Positions 18,005 through 27,345 of a stretch of DNA of 64,000 nucleotides are shown here, piece after piece; positions within the stretch are counted from its first letter, which is position 1; each line of letters begins with the position of its first letter. Position numbers and translations under genes: made by a program. The notes below the pieces were generated by a model. The model was not told where the DNA came from and made no database searches. It saw only the letters and a list, made by a program, of their open reading frames with translations. The stretch is from contig CAWBSM010000005.1 in the NCBI GenBank assembly GCA_963791455.1, positions 186,001 through 250,000 of the forward strand, written 5' to 3'. The DNA is from Bog-473 sp963791455. Its GTDB lineage: Bacteria; Actinomycetota; Acidimicrobiia; Acidimicrobiales; RAAP-2.

Positions 18005-19363
18005 TCATCGTCCCGGCTCAGCTGGGACCCGACCGGATCGGATCGCGTCAAGGAAGGACTCGTAATCCCGGTCGTTCTGGTCGGCGTATGACACCGCGAA
18101 CGCGGCCAGGGTGTCGTCGAAAGCCGTGCTCTTTCCCAGGTAGCCGGCGAGGAGGGGCGGCTGGCCGGCTCGGGCATGAGCGCGCGCCAGTGCGGCGCCA
18201 CAGAGACGCCCATACAGCGTCAGGCCGTCGGGACTGGCGTCATCGAGTGGTACCGACCCCTTCATGTCGCGCAGCTGACGGACGTAGGTATCGAATTCAC
18301 CGGCGCGGGCCCACCCCAGGAACACGTCGCTGGCTGCCTGCATGATGCGCTGGCCGACCACGACCCGCTGGCCCTGGTTCGCGTAGCGGGAGCGGCCGAC
18401 GTAGGGAGAGAGAACCGAGGGCTGGGCTTCTTTCACCTGTAGGAACAGGGGGTCGAGGTCTGCACTGCCGGACAACAGTGCGACGAAGCAGCGGGTACCC
18501 ACGCTTCCCACCCCGACAACCTTCAGGGCGGCGTCGACGAACTCGTAGCGATCCAACAAGAGGTTTCGGTCGGGATCCAGCGTCGCCAGATAGGCCTGCA
18601 CGAAACCTTGCGCCTGTTCGAGTTGGGCGCCGGTGAGGCGTACCACCACCGGCGGATCCTCCACGATCACCCGGCGTCCCCCGCGCACCGTTGTGAGCTT
18701 GGCCAGCGCTTTCAGGCTGGTGCGTTGGCGGGCCTTGGCCGCGGTCTGTTTGACACGGGAACGAGCCGGCTTGTCGGGAGCAGCGGCGATGATCGACTCG
18801 ACGTCCAGACGGGAGTGCCACACCTCGAACGCCGAACGCTGTGCCTGCTTCGCCATCTCGTTGCGGTACTCCGCCGAACAGCCCCGTACCGCCGCTCTGC
18901 CGTCTCGGTCTGAGAGCGCGGCCGTCCTGGCTGCCACCACCAAGCTGGCCGCCAGCCGCTTGACGTCCCATTCCCACGGTCCGGGCTGGGTCTCGTCGAA
19001 GTCGTTCAGATCGAAGACCTGATTGCGTTCGGGCGTGGCGAAGGTGCCGAAATTCAGAAGATGCGCGTCACCGCAGATCTGCAATTGGATGCCCGTGGAC
19101 GGTGTCCGGCTCAGATCGGCCGCCATGACCGCCGGGGAGCCCCGGTAGAAGGCGAACGGCGACGCCATCATCCGGCCGTTCCGGACGGGAACCAGCTCAG
19201 GCAGCCGGTTGGCGTTGGACCGGGAGAGGATCTCGAGCGGATCAGGACGGTCGGGGGACGCCGTCCATTGGCCATGAGCGCGGCGGGGAACCCGATCGCG
19301 CAACGCCCGCCCGGCCTCGAGCATCTCCGCCCGAGTCCTCGGCGCGCCGTTGGGAGGGCTCAT
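18005..19363 (-). CDS. DUF2252 family protein
   Basis: 452 residues from the ATG at 19363. The family core is clear: SRSNANRLPELVPVRNGRM, FAFYRGSPAVMAADL, the CGDAHLLNFGTF motif and FDLNDFDETQPGPWEWDVKR. These resemble the catalytic and metal-binding loops of kinase-like folds, and the family is thought to be kinase-related, but its reaction is not known to me. It follows a TetR regulator by 10 bases and is probably controlled by it. The open frame upstream of 19363 overlaps the TetR gene and is not family-like. Confidence 0.88.
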   Translation of the reverse strand: MSPPNGAPRTRAEMLEAGRALRDRVPRRAHGQWTASPDRPDPLEILSRSNANRLPELVPVRNGRMMASPFAFYRGSPAVMAADLSRTPSTGIQLQICGDAHLLNFGTFATPERNQVFDLNDFDETQPGPWEWDVKRLAASLVVAARTAALSDRDGRAAVRGCSAEYRNEMAKQAQRSAFEVWHSRLDVESIIAAAPDKPARSRVKQTAAKARQRTSLKALAKLTTVRGGRRVIVEDPPVVVRLTGAQLEQAQGFVQAYLATLDPDRNLLLDRYEFVDAALKVVGVGSVGTRCFVALLSGSADLDPLFLQVKEAQPSVLSPYVGRSRYANQGQRVVVGQRIMQAASDVFLGWARAGEFDTYVRQLRDMKGSVPLDDASPDGLTLYGRLCGAALARAHARAGQPPLLAGYLGKSTAFDDTLAAFAVSYADQNDRDYESFLDAIRSGRVPAEPGR

Positions 19364-19373
19364 GGGGCGTGCA

Positions 19374-20024
19374 TCACCAAGGTTCGGTGGCGGGCAGCGG
19401 CAGCCGGGCGAGGCGTCTGGCCTTGGCGGCGGGCAAGCCGAGCAGGCGGAGGCAGGCTTCGGCGAGCTCGTCGACCGAGCTCTCCTCGCGTTCGGGCTGC
19501 CGCTGGTGCAGACGCAGCAACCCGATGAGGCCGCCCGCAACGGCGCTGAGGGCGACCTCGGGGTCAGCGACACTGAACTGACCCGCGGCTTGCCCGGCCT
19601 CGATGTCCCGCAGGGCGCGGGGGGCCAGGCCGCCCGGTGCGTCGAGGAGGTCGAGGCCGGCGCCGGTGATGAACCGAGCCACTTCGGGATGGGTCCAGCT
19701 GAGTCCGGCGGACAGCCGCAGCGATATGGAGAACACCTCCGCCGGGTCGGTGATGCCGGCCAAGGCCCCGTCGATCATGCGGCCCCAGCGCTCGAGGACC
19801 TCGCTCGACGCGGTCTCGAACAGCTGGTCCTTGCTCTCGAAGTGGTTGTAGAACGACCCGAAACCGACATCGGCTTCCTCGGTGATCTCTTGGATGCTGG
19901 CCCGTTCCCCGCGCCCCTCGGCGATCAAGCGGACCGCGGCGTCGATCAGTGCTTGGCGGGTCCGGGCCTTGCGCCGGTCGAGCCGGGTCGGGCCCCCCGT
20001 GGTGCTCGCAGAAACCGAGCTCAC
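19374..20024 (-). CDS. TetR family transcriptional regulator
   Basis: 216 residues from a GTG at 20024 with AAGGAGG 6 bases upstream, which decides this start over an ATG 99 bases earlier. The N-terminal helix-turn-helix reads TRQALIDAAVRLIAEGRGER, then IQEITEEADVGFGSFYNHFES. The C-terminal part would bind a ligand. It lies between the HdeD-like and DUF2252 genes on the same strand and probably regulates this small group. Confidence 0.88.
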   Translation of the reverse strand: MSSVSASTTGGPTRLDRRKARTRQALIDAAVRLIAEGRGERASIQEITEEADVGFGSFYNHFESKDQLFETASSEVLERWGRMIDGALAGITDPAEVFSISLRLSAGLSWTHPEVARFITGAGLDLLDAPGGLAPRALRDIEAGQAAGQFSVADPEVALSAVAGGLIGLLRLHQRQPEREESSVDELAEACLRLLGLPAAKARRLARLPLPATEPW

Positions 20025-20136
20025 ATCAGCCTCCTTCTTTGGGCGTCGTAGACGGGTTTCACCCCGGCGGCTCCGCCCGGCCGAGGCTCGGGCGGATCCC
20101 GCCAGGGTGGGAATCCGGATCACTGCTGAGGTATCA

Positions 20137-20721
20137 CTACAGGACTGACGCTAGTTGGTCACGCTGCCGTGGCTGCTCGTCGACCAGCGAGGCCACGGTG
20201 CGGTGAGCCCGGCGCAGGTCGATGCCCTGCACGAGCGCCCAGAACCCGTAGACCAGGTTGAACAGGCCGAACAGCAAGGCCAGAGTCACCGCGCCGACCC
20301 CGGGACGGGCGAAGAGGACGATCCCGAAGGCGATCGAGATCAGCCCGCTTACGAAAAAGAGGGCACGGGTCCCGGCTGACTCGCCGACTTCGAAGCCGGC
20401 GTAGATCTCGACCAGGCCGGCCACCATCGCCCACGCGCCGACGAGCAACACCAGCACCAGCGCGGTTGGTCCCGGCCAGGCCAGGGCGATCACCCCGGCG
20501 CCGACGTCGACCAGACCGAGCAGCAGATGACCCATCACGGGACCGGCCCTTTCGCTGCTGAAGGCCTTCACGGCCTCCATGCCGGCGGCGATGAACGCGT
20601 AGATGGCGAAGAGAATGACCAGCGCCAAGACGGTGATCCCTGGCCACGCCAGCGCCACGATGCCGACGGCGACAGCCAGAATGCCCCGCGCTATGAGAGA
20701 TGTGCTCAATGACTTCAACAT
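20137..20721 (-). CDS. HdeD-like (DUF308) membrane protein
   Basis: 194 residues with six short hydrophobic segments in three pairs, the repeating pattern of HdeD/DUF308 proteins (ALAWPGITVLALVILFAIYA, then ALAWPGPTALVLVLLVGAWA). In enteric bacteria HdeD is linked to acid resistance; the role here is unknown. The ATG at 20721 follows AAAGGAG by 6 bases, so the longer open frame to 20781 is rejected. The TetR gene follows 112 bases downstream. Confidence 0.85.
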   Translation of the reverse strand: MLKSLSTSLIARGILAVAVGIVALAWPGITVLALVILFAIYAFIAAGMEAVKAFSSERAGPVMGHLLLGLVDVGAGVIALAWPGPTALVLVLLVGAWAMVAGLVEIYAGFEVGESAGTRALFFVSGLISIAFGIVLFARPGVGAVTLALLFGLFNLVYGFWALVQGIDLRRAHRTVASLVDEQPRQRDQLASVL

Positions 20722-20877
20722 GACAGCTCCTTTCGGTGGTTTGGTGGTTGCTGTGGCGAACAGTGGTTGAGACTGGACCACAGAACTGATGATAGATTAC
20801 AGAAACGATGAGGAAGTGTCAAGGGGGCCGGCGGACGCCGCCACAGAAGAGCCGACGCCACAAGAAGGAGCGGTGAG

Positions 20878-21768
20878 ATGACGGATCCAGCGATCACCGG
20901 GCCGGTGCACCCGGTCCTCTTCGTGAACCCGAGGTCAGGCGGGGGTAAGGCGCAGCGCTACGACCTTGTCGCTCAGTGCCGCGCCCGCGGGATCGAGCCG
21001 GTCGTCATGAAGGAGGGGGACGACCTGGCGTCGCTCGCCGCCGTCGCCGTGTCGTCGGGCGCCGACGTCATCGGCATGGCCGGCGGCGACGGCTCCCAGG
21101 CGATCGTGGCCGCCGTCGCCTCCAGGCACGACCTCCCCTACGTCTGCGTACCGGCCGGCACCCGCAACCACTTCGCCCTCGACATCGGCGTGGACCGAGA
21201 CGATGTGATCGGGGCCCTCGACGCCTTCCAACGAGGTTCCGAGCGCCGCATCGACTTGGCCCAGGTCAACGGTCGGGTCTTCGTGAACAACGCGTCGATC
21301 GGCTTCTACGGCAAGGTCGTCCAGTCGCCCGAATACCGCGACGCCAAGCTGCGCACGGTCATCGACATGCTTCCCGAGCTGCTCGGCCCTGACGCCGTGC
21401 CCTTCGACCTGCAATTCACCGACCCGGGCGGAGCGGCCTTCGAGACGGCTCAGGTCGTCCTGGTGTCCAACAACCGCTACGAGCTCGACCCGCTCGGCGC
21501 CAAGGGCACCCGGGGGACGATGGACGGAGGGACCCTTGGCGTGGTGGTGGTGCCGGACGGAGCTCAGTTGCGCCGCTGGCGGGAATGGACCACACCTCGC
21601 TTCGAGATCGACTCCGGAGCCACCATCGACGTCGGATTGGACGGTGAAGCCATGAAGCTCGAGCCACCCCTCCGATTCGAGTCGCGCCCGGCGGCATTAC
21701 GTATCCGGACTCCAACCGGCCGGCGCCACTCCGGGCCTCCGCCGCTCAGACGGAAGCTTTCTTCGTAG
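20878..21768 (+). CDS. diacylglycerol kinase-like lipid kinase
   Basis: 296 residues of the DAGK catalytic family (diacylglycerol/sphingosine kinase fold). It starts with VLFVNPRSGGGKAQRYD and carries the nucleotide loop AGGDGSQAIVAAV and the VPAGTRNHFALDIG motif of the family. It probably phosphorylates a membrane lipid, but could also belong to the related group of uncharacterised lipid kinases. AGAAGGAG lies 8 bases before the ATG. It is divergent from the HdeD operon. Confidence 0.87.
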   Translation: MTDPAITGPVHPVLFVNPRSGGGKAQRYDLVAQCRARGIEPVVMKEGDDLASLAAVAVSSGADVIGMAGGDGSQAIVAAVASRHDLPYVCVPAGTRNHFALDIGVDRDDVIGALDAFQRGSERRIDLAQVNGRVFVNNASIGFYGKVVQSPEYRDAKLRTVIDMLPELLGPDAVPFDLQFTDPGGAAFETAQVVLVSNNRYELDPLGAKGTRGTMDGGTLGVVVVPDGAQLRRWREWTTPRFEIDSGATIDVGLDGEAMKLEPPLRFESRPAALRIRTPTGRRHSGPPPLRRKLSS

Positions 21769-21970
21769 CCATATTCAGTGTCAGCCTTGACGCGCCACGT
21801 TCGTATGTGCCGCATCGACGGTCGAGGACCCACCGGTGCGGCCCGATTTCCCGCAGTCCTGACGGGACGATGAAAATCTTCCGACCCTTTCCTCCACGAG
21901 CGGCTCGTGAACTCTGAAACGGGACTCGGACACGACATCAACCATGTCGGTTTCGAGATTGATGGGCCTT

Positions 21971-23347
21971 TCAAAGTCGGGTCACACGCTCAATCAGCCG
22001 CGCGTAGTCAATGAGATGACGGTCGCTGAGATAATTTCTCCGGATCTGCGTTCGGGCCCGGCGCCCCATGGTGGCCATCGCTTCCGGTTTCGCTAACAAA
22101 CCAGCCAACGTCTTTCCGAAAGCATCGAGGTCGTATGGATCTTTAAGCAGAATCCCGGTCCCGGGTACCACCTGGTCAACGATGCCACCAACGGCAGAGG
22201 CTACGACGGGCCGAGATTTCCACATGGCTTCGGCAACCGTCAGGCCGAACCCCTCTTCAAGGCTCTTCTGCACAACAACGGTCGCCCGACGTTGAATAGC
22301 GTTAACCATGAGCGCGTTTACCTCGTGGTCTTCCATGGGCAGTGCAACGAGCCGAATCGCGCTCCGACGTTTCGGAGGCAAATTCTCCCAGCAGGCAAGG
22401 CATTCTTGGAGGACCATGGCACCTTCGGGATCGTCCGACACCGACGCCACGGCTGGCCCGACAAGTGCGAGTCGGACATCACGGTGTCCAGGTACATTGG
22501 TGGCAAACCCTTCAAGAACGCCCTGCATATCCTTCAAATGATCCCAGCGTGACACCTGCACGATGAGCCGATCATCACGAGACAACGGACCCGCGCCACC
22601 AAGAAGGCTCTGTTCCGATACGACTCCCCCGTCGAACAGGCCAACCCTGGACAAGAGCCCGTCCACCTGGCCGTGGTTCAACGGTCGATTCTTGGCGGCG
22701 TACGGATCGATTGAAGGTCGGATGATTGACACGTCAGAGCCGGCGAGGAAATCCGGGACGAACCCGGAATGGGAGAACACGTATGCCCTGCAGTGCCCCA
22801 AATACGGCGCCAAGAAGTTCCATCCTTCCTCGGTGTAGCCGTTCCTTCGCTCGGTTCCGATATGGCACCGCCACACCACTTGAGTCCCCCGCTCAGCGAG
22901 CGGAGCGGCGAGCCCCGCTGTTTGGGGGTCGTGCAAGACCACCACATCTCCCGCGTTTACCCTGTTCAAAAGGATTTGTGCGTTGCCGTCCAGCACGGCG
23001 TGGTAGTGATCGGATTCGAAACGGCCCAGTCTCCCGTTTGCACCCGCTACGCCATGCAGCCGATTGTGGAGCCGTTTGGTGATATCGAAGAAGGTTTGGT
23101 CCCCCTCGATCACGACCCATCGGGTGTCGACGCCGCTCCCCAGGCAGTATCCGACGAGCATGTGCAACATCTCAGCCACGCCACCGCCAGCCGCGGTCGA
23201 GCTGACGTTCCACACCCTGGCCCCAGCCAATTCCATTCGGGCCTGCTCTCCGGCATGGAGGAGGTCTTGCAGACGAGCGGGGCCTATGAGTCGCGAGAGG
23301 CGCTGTGGGGCAAGAGCCGGTACGACGACATCGCGAAGTTGTTCCAT
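21971..23347 (-). CDS. treT: GT4 glycosyltransferase, trehalose synthase (TreT)-like
   Basis: 458 residues of a GT-B, family-4 glycosyltransferase resembling TreT, which makes trehalose from a nucleotide-glucose and glucose. Landmarks are NVSSTAAGGGVAEMLHMLV near residues 47-65, VVWRCHIG in the middle, and the C-terminal nucleotide-sugar site QKSLEEGFGLTVAEAMWKSR. The gene begins 56 bases after the HTH-flavin-domain gene stop and is probably transcribed with it from the GGGAC-type box at 24180. Trehalose would fit a stress role. TreT and trehalose phosphorylase look alike, so the phosphorylase alternative remains. Confidence 0.8.
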   Translation of the reverse strand: MEQLRDVVVPALAPQRLSRLIGPARLQDLLHAGEQARMELAGARVWNVSSTAAGGGVAEMLHMLVGYCLGSGVDTRWVVIEGDQTFFDITKRLHNRLHGVAGANGRLGRFESDHYHAVLDGNAQILLNRVNAGDVVVLHDPQTAGLAAPLAERGTQVVWRCHIGTERRNGYTEEGWNFLAPYLGHCRAYVFSHSGFVPDFLAGSDVSIIRPSIDPYAAKNRPLNHGQVDGLLSRVGLFDGGVVSEQSLLGGAGPLSRDDRLIVQVSRWDHLKDMQGVLEGFATNVPGHRDVRLALVGPAVASVSDDPEGAMVLQECLACWENLPPKRRSAIRLVALPMEDHEVNALMVNAIQRRATVVVQKSLEEGFGLTVAEAMWKSRPVVASAVGGIVDQVVPGTGILLKDPYDLDAFGKTLAGLLAKPEAMATMGRRARTQIRRNYLSDRHLIDYARLIERVTRL

Positions 23348-23403
23348 TCCGGTTTGTCGTACGTTAACTGAGTATCAGTCGAACTCAGCGACGCGTTGCG
23401 CGA

Positions 23404-24144
23404 TCAATCATCCTCGGGCGCTGAGGTGTGCAAGATCACTCGACCGGTGATCTCCCTTGGGGTAATACAGATCAGGGCGTGTCGGGCTCCCCCGGCCCAT
23501 GCCTCGAGGTCGAGCGAGGAAAGCCGCAGCAGCTCTTCAGGATCATCGATATAGCGGGCCGTTCCGGTGACCAATACGCTCCACCCCTCGCTCATGGACT
23601 CATCAACGCGGTCGATTTCGAATCCGACCGAGGGCAGTGACTCAAGGAGCGTGGCCTTGTCCACATCGGTGCTGACGACAAGGTCACCATCGGTGAACTC
23701 GAAATTCACGGGAAGAGCCACCGGTCCCCTATCCGTGGAGAACACGAGTCGTCCCACCCCGCCCGCTCCGAGATGAGCCTCACACTGCTCCCTCGTGAGG
23801 GTCTCCAGAGACGGATGGGGGCCGGCCCTTCCCTTTCCCGGGGGGCGATCAACCAGTCCGCCTTGGAGTTCGAGCGGGGTCGTGTCCAGAGCGAGGGCCA
23901 GGAGAAGCAGCGTGCCTGCGCTGAGTCGAGCGTCGGCGTTCCGTTCGAAGTAGCTCAGGTAGGTCGGATCGACACCAGCGTGCTTCGCCAGTTCTTCGAT
24001 CGTCATGCCGCGCTCAATCCGTCGGTGGGAAACCCGGCGAGCAAGGTCTCCGGGGTGTGCGCCGCCGACACCAGGGCTGCCGCTATGAGGGGTCATACTC
24101 TCGGCCTTCCCGGAATGGCTCTCGGTCTTCGAAGTCGTAGGCAT
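23404..24144 (-). CDS. XRE-type HTH fused to a pyridoxamine-phosphate-oxidase-like flavin-binding domain
   Basis: 246 residues. Residues about 33-95 form a helix-turn-helix of XRE type (RRIERGMTIEELAKHAGVDP, then TYLSYFERN). Residues about 115-240 form a split-barrel flavin domain (GVGRLVFSTDRGPVALPVNF, FEIDRVDESMSEGWSVLVTG). A paralogue with the same architecture is at 30144. I keep the ATG at 24144, which leaves 35 bases to the regulatory box; an ATG at 24096 is possible. The product may be a redox-responsive regulator or a DNA-binding flavoprotein, but no function has been shown to my knowledge. Confidence 0.85.
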   Translation of the reverse strand: MPTTSKTESHSGKAESMTPHSGSPGVGGAHPGDLARRVSHRRIERGMTIEELAKHAGVDPTYLSYFERNADARLSAGTLLLLALALDTTPLELQGGLVDRPPGKGRAGPHPSLETLTREQCEAHLGAGGVGRLVFSTDRGPVALPVNFEFTDGDLVVSTDVDKATLLESLPSVGFEIDRVDESMSEGWSVLVTGTARYIDDPEELLRLSSLDLEAWAGGARHALICITPREITGRVILHTSAPEDD

Positions 24145-24179
24145 AGATGCAGTGTGGTCCGACTGCTGGTGGATGTGAA

Positions 24180-24193
24180 GGGAGGAAGGTCCC
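24180..24193. promoter_or_regulatory. DosR-type box, GGGAGGAAGGTCCC
   Basis: Near-palindrome matching the GGGAC-N4-GTCCC pattern except at base 5, 35 bases upstream of the HTH-flavin-domain gene at 24144. A half-site (GTGACCTTG) begins 22 bases further upstream at 24202. The identical 14-base sequence recurs at 39909. Confidence 0.65.
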
Positions 24194-24312
24194 TACTCAT
24201 GGTGACCTTGTCTTGGCAGGTAGCCATTCCCCGGGTCCCTACGGGCGAGCCCCCTGTGCGCTTGCCGGCTAGGGGGGCGGCGGTGCGGAACTGCGGGTCC
24301 TGCGCTGAGCCC

Positions 24313-25920
24313 CTAACGCTCCTGGTCACGACGCAACTCTCCTCGGGACGGTTTGACCGACCGGCCCGACCTACTGGGATGAGGCGCACCCTCGGCTCGC
24401 CTTACCAGAGACTGGAAACTGGCAAGGACCCCGGCGCAAAAGACCTCGACGTCGGGGCACGTGACAGGGTCGCTGAGCACGCCCAGGTTGAGCTGACCCT
24501 CATAGGAGAGCGCCGCCACAGCCAGGCTCTGATTCCCGGCCAACGGCACAATCGGAAATGCCTCGAGGAGCTTGGAGCCCAGGGCATAGAGCGGTACTGG
24601 TGGGCCCGGGACGTTTGTCACGACGAGATTGAAGAAGGGCTGGTGCTGCACGATTTCGGCCGCTACGGCCAGTACGTCCTGGGGCAGCGGCTCGAGCAGG
24701 CGCAAGACGGTGATCGCAGCCAGCGCCTGATGGCGACGCTTGTCGTCGCCCACCTCGGCCGACACGGCCCTGAGCAAGGTAACCGGATCATCGGCGCCAA
24801 TCGGTAGTCGCACGAAGAGAGCAGACACATCGTTGGCAAGGCCACGACCCTCAGCGTTCACGAGTCCCACGGGGACGAGCGCGTGGAGCTCGCTGTTCCC
24901 TGAGAGCTCACCCCTGCTCGCGAACAGATCGTGCAGGCCGCCGGCGACGATCGCCAGGAGGACGTCGTTGATGGTCACGTCGAACGTGTCCGCAACACGA
25001 CGCACCTCCTTGAAAGGCAGGCGGACGAACTCCACCGATCGGGCTTCCGTGATCTGCACATTCAGAGAGGAGCGAGGGGCGATGATCCTTGGCGTCATGA
25101 GCGTTCCGAAGGCTCGACCGAGATCACCCAGCTGACCGGTCGTGCGTAGGGGGTGTAGAACGGAACGCCCGTACCACTTGGCCACTCGAACAGGGAGCGC
25201 TGCCAGGCGTAACACGTCGTTGACGCCTGCCCGCCACGCTGGCGGCGCAATATCGGGCGCCCAGGGCGGAGCCCCCTTCCCGGGCTGGGGAGGAACGGGC
25301 GACAAGTCTAAGAGCACCGTAGCCAGCTCGGAGGCCGCCAAGCCATCGGCCATCGAGTGATGCAGCTTCTCGACAAGGGCAACCCGGCCTCCGGTCAATC
25401 CCTCCACGAAGATGAGCTCCCACAGGGGCCGTGTCCGCTCCAGTGGAATCGCCATCAGTTCAGCGCACAACTTCCGCAACTCGACCTCCGTGCCTGGGGG
25501 AGGTAGCCGCCGTACTCGCATGTGCTCGGCCAGATCAAAGTCGGGATCATCGACCCAGGCCGGTGGTGCCTCACCGAGCAGACCCTGGGAGGCGCGTTGC
25601 CGCAGCTTCGGTACCAGTTCCAACCGGCTGGCGATCAGGCCACGGATGTCGTCGATACGAAGATTCCCATCAGCATCGTGTAGCGGCGGACCTTCGAAGA
25701 TGCCGATCGACGCCATGTGCATGGGTGTTCGCTCTGATTCAACATGGAGGAACGAGGCGTCAAGGGGAGTGAGAGCGGGTGCGCGAGTCACGCCACTCGG
25801 CCTTGGTATGCCGGCCCAAGAAGGGACATCACTCCGGGTAGGGCTGACGGGCGGCGCCCCCGGCCGGTATCCGTCGCCGACGACTGTGCAAAGGGTTTCA
25901 TGATCCTCATCGGTTTTCAA
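24313..25920 (-). CDS. wax ester synthase/diacylglycerol acyltransferase (WS/DGAT)
   Basis: 535 residues. The catalytic HHxxxDG motif appears as KLHHSMADGLAASEL near residue 175. The family start LTPLDASFLHVESERTPMHM precedes it, and the late VTNVPGPPVPLYALG follows. Such enzymes make triacylglycerol or wax ester from acyl-CoA, and Tgs1 is a DosR-controlled member in Mycobacterium tuberculosis. The start is a TTG at 25920 directly behind GAGAAGGAG. The first 45 residues are not conserved-looking, so a later start is possible. A strong DosR-type box lies 46 bases upstream. Confidence 0.88.
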   Translation of the reverse strand: MKTDEDHETLCTVVGDGYRPGAPPVSPTRSDVPSWAGIPRPSGVTRAPALTPLDASFLHVESERTPMHMASIGIFEGPPLHDADGNLRIDDIRGLIASRLELVPKLRQRASQGLLGEAPPAWVDDPDFDLAEHMRVRRLPPPGTEVELRKLCAELMAIPLERTRPLWELIFVEGLTGGRVALVEKLHHSMADGLAASELATVLLDLSPVPPQPGKGAPPWAPDIAPPAWRAGVNDVLRLAALPVRVAKWYGRSVLHPLRTTGQLGDLGRAFGTLMTPRIIAPRSSLNVQITEARSVEFVRLPFKEVRRVADTFDVTINDVLLAIVAGGLHDLFASRGELSGNSELHALVPVGLVNAEGRGLANDVSALFVRLPIGADDPVTLLRAVSAEVGDDKRRHQALAAITVLRLLEPLPQDVLAVAAEIVQHQPFFNLVVTNVPGPPVPLYALGSKLLEAFPIVPLAGNQSLAVAALSYEGQLNLGVLSDPVTCPDVEVFCAGVLASFQSLVRRAEGAPHPSRSGRSVKPSRGELRRDQER

Positions 25921-25966
25921 CTCCTTCTCATCGACCAGTATGTGACGTCCGAAGGTCTCCTACCTA

Positions 25967-25980
25967 GGGACCTTGGTCCC
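25967..25980. promoter_or_regulatory. DosR-type box, GGGACCTTGGTCCC
   Basis: Palindromic apart from the two central bases, and 46 bases upstream of the WS/DGAT start at 25920. A weaker second copy, GGGACGTAGATCCG, lies at 25988-26001, 21 bases away. Confidence 0.8.
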
Positions 25981-26164
25981 CCGGTGGGGGACGTAGATCC
26001 GACACTTCGGTCCTGCCGGCACACGCGGAACGTGTTCGTGCGATGGCTCGCCAGCGATCACCAGCACCGCTTCGTGTCGCAACGGGGCACAACGCTGCTG
26101 CTCCGGCTGGGCGGGCCGCGCCCGGCTAGACCTGTCGGGCCGTGAGCACGACGAAAGCGCGCCA

Positions 26165-26665
26165 TTGAGATTTGACGTCGGGTGCCCGTTCGCTCACGTC
26201 GGTCTTCCCTACGTCGTGGTTCGACGCACGGACAAGGGGCGCCACGGTGTTCTCATCGACATCCGGGCCTGGCCGCTCGAATTGGTCAACGGAACGCCGC
26301 TGAATCCGGATGTCGTGGCCTCTCACGTGCAGGAGCTGCGGTCTCACGTCACCCCGTACCGCTTCGGCGGTTTTGTGATGTGACCCAACCCAGTTCCCCA
26401 GGCGTCGCTACCAGCCCTTGCGTACGCACGCTGCGTATCACAGGGGCCTGAAAGTGGCCGAGACAATGAGCCTCGCGCTTCGCGATGCGGAACAGGGCCT
26501 GGACATCTGAGAACGAGGCGTCAACCGACCTGATTCCACGGACGAGATGGCGGTACTCAGGGACTGGGAAGATGGCATCCGACGAGGAGCCAAGGGATCT
26601 CCTCACTTCCTCTTGCGGGACCGCCGATGCATTCTGCCCGTCGCTCGAAATCTCAAGGAGCGCGG
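26165..26665 (+). pseudogene. DsbA-family (thioredoxin-fold) oxidoreductase remnant
   Basis: The first piece from 26165 reads RFDVGCPFAHVGLPYVVVRR, then IRAWPLELVNGTPLNPDVVA, a DsbA-like N-terminal region. Further on, other frames give AETMSLALRDA near 26460, then DEMAVLRDWEDGIRRGAKGS and ADAFCPSLEIS near 26545-26665. These match the expected order of a full DsbA/DSBA-like protein. Several frameshifts, a stop and a missing middle section make it a dead gene. Confidence 0.6.
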
Positions 26666-26831
26666 ACGTCCTTCTCATAGCGAAACGACACGGTTGTCCT
26701 AGACGACTTCCTCACCCGTTGTTAAAGGAGCTGACCCGCCACCCGCTGGAGTTGGTCACACGAGCGTTCGGCGATGAAGCCAGTCCGCCAGATGGAAGTC
26801 GCACTCTCACCGTTCGCCTCAACCAGGACGG

Positions 26832-27320
26832 TCACCCCGCGGAATCCTCCCCGCGGCTCGAGCTCTTACCCACAGATTGACGGCCGGCCGGAACAACCTC
26901 AGGCAAGGCCGAGGGAACGACCACCACCGGAATGCTCGAGTGCTCGATCAACTCGAGGCTTGTACTGCCCAAGAGAGTGCCGGAATGCTGTCCGGAACCG
27001 CGAGACCCGACAACAATCAGGTCCACGGAATGCGGAGGGACGATCATTCGAAGGAGGGCGGAGCACGGGTCGCCGTCGACGGCAAGCCACTCGACTGCGG
27101 GGGCATTCATTCCCGCCCAGACAGCAATTTCGAGCGCGGCGCCCTGGTGCGCTGCCGCGTGGTCCGCGAGGGATATTCCAGCGTGCTCCAGCAGGCCGAC
27201 GGCGTGCACGACCTTCAGCCGAGCATCGGTAGCCGCGGCGACACTCGCCGCCCACTGCAGCGCGGCTCGGGCGTCCCTTGAGCCGTCGAACCCTACTGCG
27301 ATGATGCCGATTGGGACCAT
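26832..27320 (-). CDS. universal stress protein (UspA family)
   Basis: 162 residues from the ATG at 27320, with AGAGGAGG 6 bases upstream; the much longer open frame to 27848 overlaps the deacetylase gene and is rejected. A single Usp domain begins IIAVGFDGSRDARAALQWAA. The ATP-binding pattern G-x2-G-x9-G-S is present in VGSRGSGQHSGTLLGSTS. It is the last gene of the five-gene box-controlled operon that starts at 30881. Several Usp genes belong to the mycobacterial DosR regulon, which fits. Confidence 0.92.
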   Translation of the reverse strand: MVPIGIIAVGFDGSRDARAALQWAASVAAATDARLKVVHAVGLLEHAGISLADHAAAHQGAALEIAVWAGMNAPAVEWLAVDGDPCSALLRMIVPPHSVDLIVVGSRGSGQHSGTLLGSTSLELIEHSSIPVVVVPSALPEVVPAGRQSVGKSSSRGEDSAG

Positions 27321-27345
27321 CGTTCGCCTCCTCTTACCCGTCTCC

